Assembly: GCA_947643165.1 (NCBI GenBank)
Contig: CANRVB010000002.1
Span: 157,763-221,762, forward strand
Direction: 5' to 3'
From: an uncultured Porphyromonadaceae bacterium
GTDB lineage: Bacteria; Bacteroidota; Bacteroidia; Bacteroidales; Muribaculaceae
DNA: 64,000 bases
Part shown: piece after piece, positions 35,452 through 43,829 of the stretch
Layout: the number at the start of each line of letters is the position of its first letter
How positions within the stretch are numbered: position 1 is the first letter of the stretch
The notes under the pieces: generated by a model
Told to the model about the DNA's origin: nothing
Database searches by the model: none
The model's input: only the letters and a program-made list of their open reading frames with translations
Translations under genes and position numbers: made by a program

Positions 35452-36657
35452 ATGAGCAGAAACAGAGGATTGAAGACTTGGCTCAGCCAGATGTTGGCCA
35501 CATGGCGCAGGGAGTTTTACCTTGTGTTCAGTGATATAGGAGTGATGCTGTTCTTTTTCGGATTGCCCACACTCTATCCTATTGTCTATACGCTGATATA
35601 TAATCCTGAGGTGGTCAAGGATCAGCCGATAGCAGTGGTTGACCAGTGCCGGACATCTAAGTCGCGCGAACTTACGCGTATGATAGATGCCACAGACGCT
35701 ATCAAGGTCGACTATTACGCACCAAGCCTTAGTGACGCCCGTCGGCTGATGAACGAACATAAGATTTATGGAATCTTTGTGATACCTGAGGATTATGACA
35801 AGCAGCTTGGACGGCGTGAGGTTCCGACAGTGACATTCTACAGTGACATGAGCCTTCTGCTGAGATACAGAACATTCGTGCTGTCGCTGACCAATGTCCA
35901 GCTGGCACTCGGCGAGAAGCTGAGAGGTGAGTATATGGATGATCTTGGCTTAGTGGCAAGCTCGGCGCCGGGCATCAATATAAAGCAGGAGGGCATAATG
36001 ATGGGCGATCCGACCCAGGGCTTCGCATCGTTTGTCATTCCGGGCATACTTGTGCTGATATTGCAGCAGAGTATGATTCTCGGTGTGTCGATGCTTGCAG
36101 CAGGGGCGAGCGAACGCCGTCGCCGCAATGGCGGTATTGATCCGTTGACAGTGCCGGCGGCTCCAGGAGCCGCACTTCTGGGCAAGGTGATGTGCTATGT
36201 GCTGCTTTATGTGCCTCTGGTGATCTACATACTCCACTTCGTGCCCGAGATATTCGCTCTGCCGCATGTAGGCAACGTATGGCATTATCTGATGTTCATA
36301 TTGCCATTGCTAACATCATCGGCAATGCTTGGAATAGCCGTGAGTGCATTTGTCACAGAGCGCGAGACATCGCTGCTGGTGGTTGTGTTTACGTCGGTAA
36401 TATTCCTGTTCCTGTCGGGACTCACCTGGCCGCGCTATGCTATGAACAGCTTCTGGCAGCTTGTTGGCGACTTTATCCCGGCAATATGGGGCGTGGAAGG
36501 CTTTGTGAGACTGAATGGCAACGGAGCATCGCTTGTCGATGAGGGCCATTGCTACATGATGATGTGGCTTCTGACACTTCTGTATGCAGTACCGGCCTAC
36601 ATACTCCTGAGATACAGGGATCGCTCGGCGCGTCTGCGTGCAGGGCAGCTTCTCTGA
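35452..36657 (+). CDS. ABC-2-type permease, second of two
   Basis: 401 residues, a paralog of the preceding gene with the same layout: helix at about 22-45 (IGVMLFFFGLPTLYPIVYTL), periplasmic domain starting IAVVDQCRTSKSRELTRMID, and C-terminal helices (FVIPGILVLILQQSMILGVS, VLLYVPLVIYILHF, FTSVIFLFLSGLTWPRYAMN). The two permeases probably form a heterodimer in the inner membrane. It is the last gene of the operon before a hairpin terminator. Confidence 0.9.
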   Translation: MSRNRGLKTWLSQMLATWRREFYLVFSDIGVMLFFFGLPTLYPIVYTLIYNPEVVKDQPIAVVDQCRTSKSRELTRMIDATDAIKVDYYAPSLSDARRLMNEHKIYGIFVIPEDYDKQLGRREVPTVTFYSDMSLLLRYRTFVLSLTNVQLALGEKLRGEYMDDLGLVASSAPGINIKQEGIMMGDPTQGFASFVIPGILVLILQQSMILGVSMLAAGASERRRRNGGIDPLTVPAAPGAALLGKVMCYVLLYVPLVIYILHFVPEIFALPHVGNVWHYLMFILPLLTSSAMLGIAVSAFVTERETSLLVVVFTSVIFLFLSGLTWPRYAMNSFWQLVGDFIPAIWGVEGFVRLNGNGASLVDEGHCYMMMWLLTLLYAVPAYILLRYRDRSARLRAGQLL

Positions 36658-36679
36658 GTAGCGTCTTAAGTATAATTGC

Positions 36680-36722
36680 CAACGTTCTGGTTGCACGATA
36701 TCTGTCGGCAGCCAGAACGTTG
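36680..36722 (+). terminator. Terminator after the exporter operon
   Basis: CAACGTTCTGG (36680-36690) pairs with CCAGAACGTTG (36712-36722), then TCTTATTA. The loop is long (21 bases). Confidence 0.7.
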
Positions 36723-36774
36723 TCTTATTACATGCCATTATTGTATTAAGTTGATACCAATCTTATGGTAAATA

Positions 36775-36806
36775 GTTGGTATGGAATAATATTTTTGGTA
36801 GATTTG
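36775..36806 (+). promoter_or_regulatory. Promoter of the ECF sigma gene
   Basis: GTTG (36775-36778), 20 bases, TAGATTTG (36799-36806): a housekeeping-type promoter for the switch gene, while none is seen for susC. Confidence 0.7.
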
Positions 36807-36837
36807 CAGGCACTACTACAAACACATAGAGGGAATA

Positions 36838-37395
36838 ATGGACAGAACTCTGATAGAAAGACTCCGGCTAAGCGACCGTAGCGCTTTTGCCGAGATCTAC
36901 CGGCAGACAAGCGGAAAGGTATTCACTACCGTCCGCAAAGTGCTTGCATCGGAAGATCTTGCGAAGGATGTAGTGCAGGATCTGTACGTAAAAATATGGG
37001 AGAACCGAGAGGCGATAGATCCGGAGAAGAGTTTCGAAAGTTATATTTTTGTAATTGCCCGAAATCTATCATATCATTATTATGATGAGGCTGTAAAGGC
37101 TCTTGTCAGGTCGGTGGATATAGAAGTAGCAGAGACAATTGCCGGAGGCCAGGAAAGTGATAATCCCGAGGTGAAGTCGCTTGAGGAATATCTTGTGAAA
37201 GTTGTGGAAGCTCAGCCTGAAATGCGTCGTAAAGTATTTATGATGAGTAGATTTGAGCAACTGAGCAATGCAGAGATCGCTAAGCAGCTCAATATAAGTG
37301 AGCGTACCGTCGAAGCACATATCTATCAGGTACTGCGGGTGCTGAAACAGGCTATAGGCTATATTGCTATACTGTTGATTGCAGGAAAATTTTAA
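36838..37395 (+). CDS. ECF RNA polymerase sigma-70 factor
   Basis: 185 residues. Region 2 is about 10-85 (RSAFAEIYRQTSGKVFTTVR, DVVQDLYVKIWENREAID), region 4 about 125-175 (EMRRKVFMMSRFEQLSNAEI, AKQLNISERTVEAHIYQVLR). Region 3 is absent, as in ECF factors. It is followed by a FecR-like anti-sigma factor and a SusC with an STN domain, the standard three-part surface-signalling switch. It should drive susC and the genes after it when the receptor binds its glycan. The C-terminal tail (IGYIAILLIAGKF) is hydrophobic. Confidence 0.93.
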   Translation: MDRTLIERLRLSDRSAFAEIYRQTSGKVFTTVRKVLASEDLAKDVVQDLYVKIWENREAIDPEKSFESYIFVIARNLSYHYYDEAVKALVRSVDIEVAETIAGGQESDNPEVKSLEEYLVKVVEAQPEMRRKVFMMSRFEQLSNAEIAKQLNISERTVEAHIYQVLRVLKQAIGYIAILLIAGKF

Positions 37396-37479
37396 TGTGA
37401 AACAATGTTAAAATTCAATATCAAACTAAGTAGTGGCAGTGTCTTCAGGGATATATATTAATGAAAACAACATTGAATT

Positions 37480-38508
37480 ATGAATATAACCGTCATTCAT
37501 CACCTGATATCCAATACTCTCACTCCTGAAGAGAGGGCTGAAGTGCTCGAGTGTTTTCGTGCGCATGGTACAAAAGCGGAATTTTTCAATGTGTTTGAAA
37601 AAGTCTGGCAGGAAACCGGCGATGAAATGCCGGAAGATATCCAGAGCGAGATATGGAAACGAATTGATGAATTGACGGGATGTGCTGGAGCAGACGGCAG
37701 TAGTGAAGTCTGTGAACCGGTTACATTAAACCGCAGGCCTAATGTGCTTAAAGTATCATCATGGAAGCTGGGGAGTGCCGTGGCGGCGGCCGTCATCGGA
37801 TTACTTGTGCTGTTTTGTGGCTTTCTGTACCGTAATTATGAACATCGGCAGGCTGAATTGGCTCAGCGTTGTTTCGTTGTCACGGCTGACCGCGGACAAC
37901 GTGCGGAGATAGTTCTACCGGACGGTACGAAAGTCTGGCTTAATTCAGATACTAAGCTTTCGTATTTTGCCGATTATGGAGTAGAAGAACGTCGGGTAAA
38001 GTTAATTGGTGAAGCAAGTTTTGCTGTAGCAAAAGATGCAGAGCATAGATTTCTTGTTGATGCACGAGGAGTGACAACCGAGGCTTTGGGAACCGAATTC
38101 AATGTGTCGGCCTACGGAGACGCATCGCATATAGTAACTACTCTATACGAAGGATCGGTGAGGGTTTCTTGGAACAATGAGGAAACAGTGCTTAAGCCTA
38201 ATGAGAAAGCCATAATTGATCTCCCTTCCGGCTCACTGGCGGTAGAGTCAGATGCATCCGGAGAAAGTGAGGCTTCGTGGCGTCGCGGTGAACTGAACTT
38301 TAATGGCGAATCACTCAGGGAAATAGTTGCAGTTCTTAGCCGGACGTTTGATACTACTATAGTCATTGATGACAAATCTCTGGAAGAAGAACAATTTGTC
38401 GGAACCATACGAAATACAGATCTGCTCAATATATTGGATATGATCGGACTTACCACTGCTGTGGTATATGAGGTGAAAGGTGATACTATTTTACTCAGCC
38501 GACCATGA
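37480..38508 (+). CDS. FecR-family anti-sigma factor
   Basis: 342 residues. Cytoplasmic N-terminus (about 1-95) that should hold the sigma factor, one membrane segment (about 103-122, AVAAAVIGLLVLFCGFLYRN), then the periplasmic FecR domain (RGQRAEIVLPDGTKVWLNSD, EGSVRVSWNNEETVLKPNEK) and the DUF4974 domain (WRRGELNFNGESLREIVAVL, FVGTIRNTDLLNILDMIGLT). The periplasmic part should read the STN domain of the downstream SusC. Spacing to the sigma gene is 84 bases. Confidence 0.93.
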   Translation: MNITVIHHLISNTLTPEERAEVLECFRAHGTKAEFFNVFEKVWQETGDEMPEDIQSEIWKRIDELTGCAGADGSSEVCEPVTLNRRPNVLKVSSWKLGSAVAAAVIGLLVLFCGFLYRNYEHRQAELAQRCFVVTADRGQRAEIVLPDGTKVWLNSDTKLSYFADYGVEERRVKLIGEASFAVAKDAEHRFLVDARGVTTEALGTEFNVSAYGDASHIVTTLYEGSVRVSWNNEETVLKPNEKAIIDLPSGSLAVESDASGESEASWRRGELNFNGESLREIVAVLSRTFDTTIVIDDKSLEEEQFVGTIRNTDLLNILDMIGLTTAVVYEVKGDTILLSRP

Positions 38509-38786
38509 TGTGATTTTCATAAAATACCAATCGTTATTTACCAAAAACATTACCTATGAATTGAATACCAGAATTAACAACTGACATTAGACTCCTCAGT
38601 CTTAAGTAAAAAAGAGAAAGCCGACAGGGCAAAAAGCGACTTTCTCTAAATGAACAAAACCCTTAGCATACTTTTATACTACGGCTTCATGGAAGAATAA
38701 CTGAATGAAGCCGAAGGGGGCTATTCGTCCGTAAAGTTACTAAGGAAAAACCACAAATTATCCATTTTTTGAAAAAACATAATGCA
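38509..38786 (+). other. Structured leader of susC without a housekeeping -7 box
   Basis: No gene is seen. Two hairpins: AGAGAAAG (38613-38620) with CTTTCTCT (38640-38647), and CGGCTTCAT (38682-38690) with ATGAAGCCG (38705-38713). No TAnnTTTG box is present on either strand, which fits dependence on the ECF sigma factor. Bacteroides PULs of this type can carry cis-antisense RNAs here; none can be seen directly. Confidence 0.45.
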
Positions 38787-41700
38787 ATGAAGCCGTTTTT
38801 GAAAAAATTTTTCCTCACAACTTTGCTTGCAGCATCGCCTCTTGCATCTCTTTATGCCCAGATAACGCTCGACATGAAGAATACTGCGGCATCGGAAGTG
38901 GTGAAGCGAATAGAAAAAATCAGCGACTACAGATTTTTCTATAACAAGGGTCTTGACGCTATGAACCGCAAGATCACGATAAATGTTCGTAACCAAAGTT
39001 TTGAAGAGGTTATGAAACAGATGTGCCGTCAGCTTAATGTGACTTATGTCATCAAGAACGGCAATCAGGTAGTATTGAAAAACTTACCGGCAGGAAGTAA
39101 GGCCTCCTCGGTTAAGAAAACAATAAAAGGCACTGTAAAGGATGCTGATGGCGAGCCTTTGCCAAGTGCAAGCGTGGGATTGAAGGGTGATCCCAAAGTA
39201 AAGGTCGCTACAGATATCGATGGTAATTTTACGATCGAAGTACCTGATGATGCATCGCTGGAGGTGAGCTATATAGGCTATGCTCCCAGAGTCGTGGAGG
39301 TTGGCGACAATAATTTTCTTGATATCACAATGTCGGAAGACAATACTCTGCTCGATGAGGTGATAGTGGTTGGCTACGGTACACAGAAGAAGATAAACAA
39401 GACAGGATCTGTAGCGCAGATAGGTAGCAAGGAACTCAGTGGGCGTCCGGTACAAAATCTGTCGAGTGCACTTCAAGGTCTTATGCCCGGCGTAAGTGTG
39501 TCTAACTCTACCGGTAAACCTGGAAGCGATAATGGCTCAATCAGGATCAGAGGTGTAGGTACCCTCAATTCGGCTGATCCGTATATACTTGTCGATGGAG
39601 TGGAGACGGGTACGCTCAACACTATCGATCCTGCCGATGTGGAATCTATATCGGTACTTAAAGATGCGGCTTCGGCGGCGATCTACGGATCAAAGGCATC
39701 GAACGGTGTGATTCTTATAACCACTAAACGTGGTCAGCAGGGTAAGACACGTGTCAATTATACCGCAAATGTAGGCTTCCAGAACCCTACGAATCTAACT
39801 GAGAGAATGAGCTCGTATGACTATGCGCGTATTCTCAATGATCTGCGCGTCGGTGAAGGACTTGCACCGCGATTCACAGATGAGGAGATTGAGAAATTCC
39901 GTACTGGAAACGATCCCATGTATCCCAATACAGACTGGTATGATGAGATCCTTAAGAACGGATTCCAGTTCAACAACAGCGTGAGCATAAGCGGTGGTAC
40001 TGAGAAAGGCAGTTATATGGGGTCGATCGGCTATATGCATCAGGACGGTATCATAGAACATTCGAAAAGACGTCAGATAAATGCCCGTACCAATCTTGAT
40101 ATGAAGGTGAACGACCGGCTCAGTGTGAAGTTCAATCTGGCTTTCGTACAGAACAGTTATTCCGATCCTACATCAAGCTATGCTGGTGGAAGTTCCGCTC
40201 AGATATTCCGTCTGGCTCAATATATGGCTCCATGGATTGTGGCACGCTATCCTGACGGTACTTACGGAACTGTGTCAGATGGAAGTCCTGTAGCATGGTT
40301 GGACGCAGGACAGACTGTTGACAACAAAAGCCGCAATTTCACGGGCCTTGTATCGGCCGACTACGAAATAATTTCGGGGTTGAAGGCTACGGTGACAGGT
40401 GCTTATGTGGCAAATGACAATCACTATCGCGAGTTTCAGAAGGAGATCAACTATAATCCAAACAAAGTGTCAGATGTGAATCATCTGAATGAGTCGTTTG
40501 GCGAGTGGAACCGGCCTTCACTTGATGTGCTTCTGAATTATAACAGGAGTTTCGGTGGCCATAATCTGACAGCGCTTGGAGGATGGCATATGGAAAAATA
40601 CAACTACTCATCACTGAGTGGTTATCGTAAGAACTTTCCGAACAACGATCTTCAGGATATGAATGCTGGCGATGCAGCTTCGCAGACAAACGGTGGTTAT
40701 CATCGCAATCTTTCCATGATATCATGGTTCGGTCGCATAAACTATGATTACAGAAGCCGGTATCTGTTTGAAGCAAATTTTCGAGCTGACGCATCATCTC
40801 GATTTGCCAAGGGAAACCGATGGGGATATTTTCCCTCGTTCTCGGCCGGTTGGCGTATAAGTGAGGAGAGCTTCATGGAAGGCACCCGAGACTGGCTCAC
40901 CAGCCTGAAATTGCGTGGATCGTGGGGTCTGCTCGGTAATCAGAATGCATTGTCCGACTACTATCCGTGGATGAACACCTACAATGTCGGGGCCAATTAT
41001 CTGTTCGGCGATGTGATCAACACCGGTCATTACCAAGGTTCATATAAGCTTGAGACAATATCATGGGAAAAAGCCAGAACCTGGGGTATCGGTATAGATG
41101 CTACACTCTGGAATACATTCAATCTGAGTGTGGAATATTACGACCGCAAAACCAATGGTATAATCATGGATGTTCCCGTGCCGGCTGAATTTGGTCTGGG
41201 TGCATACAAGGATAACGTAGGTAGTCTGGTGAACCGCGGCATAGAGATCTCTCTCGGCTACAACAAGCAGTGGGGTGACTGGCGGTTTGGTGCAAATGCC
41301 AACGTGACATGGAATGTCAACAAGCTTCTTGATCTGGGTGGTGTGGACAGTATGGTCGATCCAAATGATAAAAACAAGCGCCGTCAGATCGGTCAGCGTA
41401 TCAACTCCTACTATGTGTATAAGGGAGAAAAATTCTTCCAATCTGATGAGGAGGCTCAGGCTTATATGGATAAATATGCATCGCAGCAGGGTTATCCGTT
41501 CAGCTCATACACATTCAAAGGTGGTGACATAATATACGAAGACACTAATGGTGACGGTAAGATAACTCTTGACGATAGAGTGATTGTCGGCTCCACCGAT
41601 CCATCTGTAACTTTCGGACTTAATCTGACAGGTGGTTGGAAAGGTCTTGATATTTCTATGATCTGGAGTGGTGCAGCCGATGTTTACCGCACGGTTAATA

Positions 41701-42080
41701 ATGAAGTGATGAGCTACTTCCTCGGGGACACCACACATCCTGCAACCAAATGGTTTGACGCGTGGACACCGGAAAATACAGATGCCTCAATGCCCAGATT
41801 GTTCTACAGCCATAAGTCGCCCAGTGATGTCTATAACGTAGTATCGTCGTTCTGGGTACAGAACACCAGCCATGTGCGTCTCAAGAATCTTCAACTCGGC
41901 TACACTATTCCAAAGAGTTGGATCAAAAGTGCCGGTATAGAGAACCTGCGAGTGTTCTATTCGGCTGAAAATCTGTTCACGATAGGTTGCAAGAAATTCG
42001 GTATAGATCCTGAAGGATACGGCTCTACCACATATCCGCTTCTTCGAACCAACAGCTTTGGTGTTAACCTTTCATTCTAA
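38787..42080 (+). CDS. SusC/RagA TonB-dependent transporter with STN domain
   Basis: 1097 residues from the ATG at 38787; a TTG six codons upstream is a weaker choice. Signal peptide about 1-24 (LASLYAQ). STN domain about 25-100 (ITLDMKNTAASEVVKRIEKI), CarboxypepD_reg domain about 112-190, TonB box and plug (DEVIVVGYGTQKKINKTGSV, IRIRGVGTLNSADPYILVDG), then the 22-strand barrel ending NSFGVNLSF. It imports an oligosaccharide with its SusD partner and signals through STN to FecR. Its substrate is not deducible from sequence. Confidence 0.96.
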   Translation: MKPFLKKFFLTTLLAASPLASLYAQITLDMKNTAASEVVKRIEKISDYRFFYNKGLDAMNRKITINVRNQSFEEVMKQMCRQLNVTYVIKNGNQVVLKNLPAGSKASSVKKTIKGTVKDADGEPLPSASVGLKGDPKVKVATDIDGNFTIEVPDDASLEVSYIGYAPRVVEVGDNNFLDITMSEDNTLLDEVIVVGYGTQKKINKTGSVAQIGSKELSGRPVQNLSSALQGLMPGVSVSNSTGKPGSDNGSIRIRGVGTLNSADPYILVDGVETGTLNTIDPADVESISVLKDAASAAIYGSKASNGVILITTKRGQQGKTRVNYTANVGFQNPTNLTERMSSYDYARILNDLRVGEGLAPRFTDEEIEKFRTGNDPMYPNTDWYDEILKNGFQFNNSVSISGGTEKGSYMGSIGYMHQDGIIEHSKRRQINARTNLDMKVNDRLSVKFNLAFVQNSYSDPTSSYAGGSSAQIFRLAQYMAPWIVARYPDGTYGTVSDGSPVAWLDAGQTVDNKSRNFTGLVSADYEIISGLKATVTGAYVANDNHYREFQKEINYNPNKVSDVNHLNESFGEWNRPSLDVLLNYNRSFGGHNLTALGGWHMEKYNYSSLSGYRKNFPNNDLQDMNAGDAASQTNGGYHRNLSMISWFGRINYDYRSRYLFEANFRADASSRFAKGNRWGYFPSFSAGWRISEESFMEGTRDWLTSLKLRGSWGLLGNQNALSDYYPWMNTYNVGANYLFGDVINTGHYQGSYKLETISWEKARTWGIGIDATLWNTFNLSVEYYDRKTNGIIMDVPVPAEFGLGAYKDNVGSLVNRGIEISLGYNKQWGDWRFGANANVTWNVNKLLDLGGVDSMVDPNDKNKRRQIGQRINSYYVYKGEKFFQSDEEAQAYMDKYASQQGYPFSSYTFKGGDIIYEDTNGDGKITLDDRVIVGSTDPSVTFGLNLTGGWKGLDISMIWSGAADVYRTVNNEVMSYFLGDTTHPATKWFDAWTPENTDASMPRLFYSHKSPSDVYNVVSSFWVQNTSHVRLKNLQLGYTIPKSWIKSAGIENLRVFYSAENLFTIGCKKFGIDPEGYGSTTYPLLRTNSFGVNLSF

Positions 42081-42099
42081 CTTCTCAATCAATAAGAAC

Positions 42100-43710
42100 A
42101 TGAAAATAGCAAACTGGTTATTGTCTGCATGCTTGCTTTTTGGAGCTACCTCATGCGATGACTTTCTCGATACTGTTCCCGGAGATGCTCTCTCACCGTC
42201 TACTACCTGGAAGACAGAAGATGATGCTCGTAAATTCCTTGTCGGATGTTATGACGGCTGGATTGATGACAGTGATATACTTTACTGGGATTGCGCGTCC
42301 GATTTCGGTTACAACGAGTTTATCCACGAGGGGTTCCGCCTTATTGGCAACGGAACGCTATCTCCCACCAACGAAGTGGCCGATTACTATAATTTCACTC
42401 TTATCCGGCGGTGCAATGATTTCCTGGCCAATATAGAGAACGTGGAATTTTCGGATCAGGATGAAAAGAATGATCTTATAGGTCAGGTTACCCTTATACG
42501 CGCTTACCGTTACTTTATAATGAACCAGTTGTATGGAGGAGTACCCATCATCGACTCATATACTTCGGCTGAAGAAGCAATGGTTGCGAGAAACACAGAA
42601 GAAGAGGTAAAGCAGTTCGTCTACTCAGAGCTTGACCGAGCCATACCTATGCTCCGCAAGATGCCTGCTGCAAAGGGCTATCTTGCCCGTGGTGCCGCTC
42701 TGGCCCTAAAAGTAAGATCGGCATTGTTTTATAGTGATTGGCAACGGGCCCATGATGCCGCCAAAGAGTTGATAGATATGGGCGAATATGATCTGGAATC
42801 CGACTACAGTCGTCTCTTCTTGGTAGAAGGACAGAACTCAAAAGAGATCATAGCAGCTATCCCTCACGATACAAACATTATGTCATCATGGATGATAGCT
42901 ACCATGTATAACAATGCCGACGGCGGATGGTCATCAATGGTCCCCACTCAGAATCTTGTCGATACCTACGAGATGGCAAATGGTTTGACCCGCGATGAAC
43001 CTGGAAGCGGATATGATCCCGTTCATCCGTATGCCAATCGTGATCCACGCATGGCTATGACAGTGATATATCCGGGTCAGGACTGGAACGGTGGAATTCT
43101 CAACACACTTGAGAAGATTGTCAATGGCGCTAACAACCCTAACGATCCCAATGCTACCGACAATGCGTCGAAAACATCTCTCACTTGGGCTAAATATACC
43201 GGCGGTTCACCTGATTATTACGCTGATATGTGGTCGGCCAATGCAAATATAATAATCTTCCGGTACGCAGAAGTTCTGCTTAGTCTGGCCGAGGCTTCAA
43301 ATGAGTTATCAGGTCCATCCGCTGAGGTTTACGATGCGCTTGACAGAGTTCGTCAGCGTGCCGGTATGCCGGTTGTCGACAGAAACAAGTATTCCACACG
43401 CGAGACACTCAGAGAGCTTATCCACCGTGAGCGTGGTGTGGAACTCGCCGGTGAAGGTCAACGTCGTTTTGATATCATCAGATGGAAAGATGCTGAGGGG
43501 CGTATGCTTGCTGAGACGCTTATGACCGGTCCGCTTACCCGTGTGAAAGGTACGATAGATTATTCCGAACCCGATCCTGAGAAAAGGGCCGTTGTGACAG
43601 GAACCGATCTTATAGAGGTGAGAAAATTCCAGCCATGGCATAGATACCTCCCTATTGCTCAGACTCATCTCGAAAAAAATCCGAAACTGACACAGAATTC
43701 CGGTTACTGA
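42100..43710 (+). CDS. SusD/RagB glycan-binding lipoprotein
   Basis: 536 residues from the ATG at 42100; a longer frame overlapping susC is rejected because this start gives a clean lipoprotein signal (lipobox FGATSC, Cys19). The SusD fold shows the N-terminal DDFLDTVPGDALSPSTTW, TPR-like helices (VTLIRAYRYFIMNQLYGGVP, ARGAALALKVRSALFYSDWQ) and the C-terminal block FRYAEVLLSLAEASNEL with LIHRERGVELAGEGQRRFDI. It is the lid and glycan binder on the SusC barrel at the cell surface. It lies 19 bases after susC. Confidence 0.95.
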   Translation: MKIANWLLSACLLFGATSCDDFLDTVPGDALSPSTTWKTEDDARKFLVGCYDGWIDDSDILYWDCASDFGYNEFIHEGFRLIGNGTLSPTNEVADYYNFTLIRRCNDFLANIENVEFSDQDEKNDLIGQVTLIRAYRYFIMNQLYGGVPIIDSYTSAEEAMVARNTEEEVKQFVYSELDRAIPMLRKMPAAKGYLARGAALALKVRSALFYSDWQRAHDAAKELIDMGEYDLESDYSRLFLVEGQNSKEIIAAIPHDTNIMSSWMIATMYNNADGGWSSMVPTQNLVDTYEMANGLTRDEPGSGYDPVHPYANRDPRMAMTVIYPGQDWNGGILNTLEKIVNGANNPNDPNATDNASKTSLTWAKYTGGSPDYYADMWSANANIIIFRYAEVLLSLAEASNELSGPSAEVYDALDRVRQRAGMPVVDRNKYSTRETLRELIHRERGVELAGEGQRRFDIIRWKDAEGRMLAETLMTGPLTRVKGTIDYSEPDPEKRAVVTGTDLIEVRKFQPWHRYLPIAQTHLEKNPKLTQNSGY

Positions 43711-43768
43711 ATTAGTGTCATATATTACTGAAAGAATGATTGCTTTAATGTTTTAGGCTAATTATTGC

Positions 43769-43807
43769 GAGGGCACATACAGTTGCACACAGGCTGTGTG
43801 TGCCCTC
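43769..43807 (+). terminator. Hairpin between susD and the glycosidases
   Basis: GAGGGCACATACAG (43769-43782) pairs with 43794-43807 (14 bp, one U-G pair), then ATTTATT. It may act as a partial terminator that lowers glycosidase mRNA relative to susCD. No -7 box is seen between it and the GH43 gene. Confidence 0.75.
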
Positions 43808-43829
43808 ATTTATTCAACTCCACGTTTAT

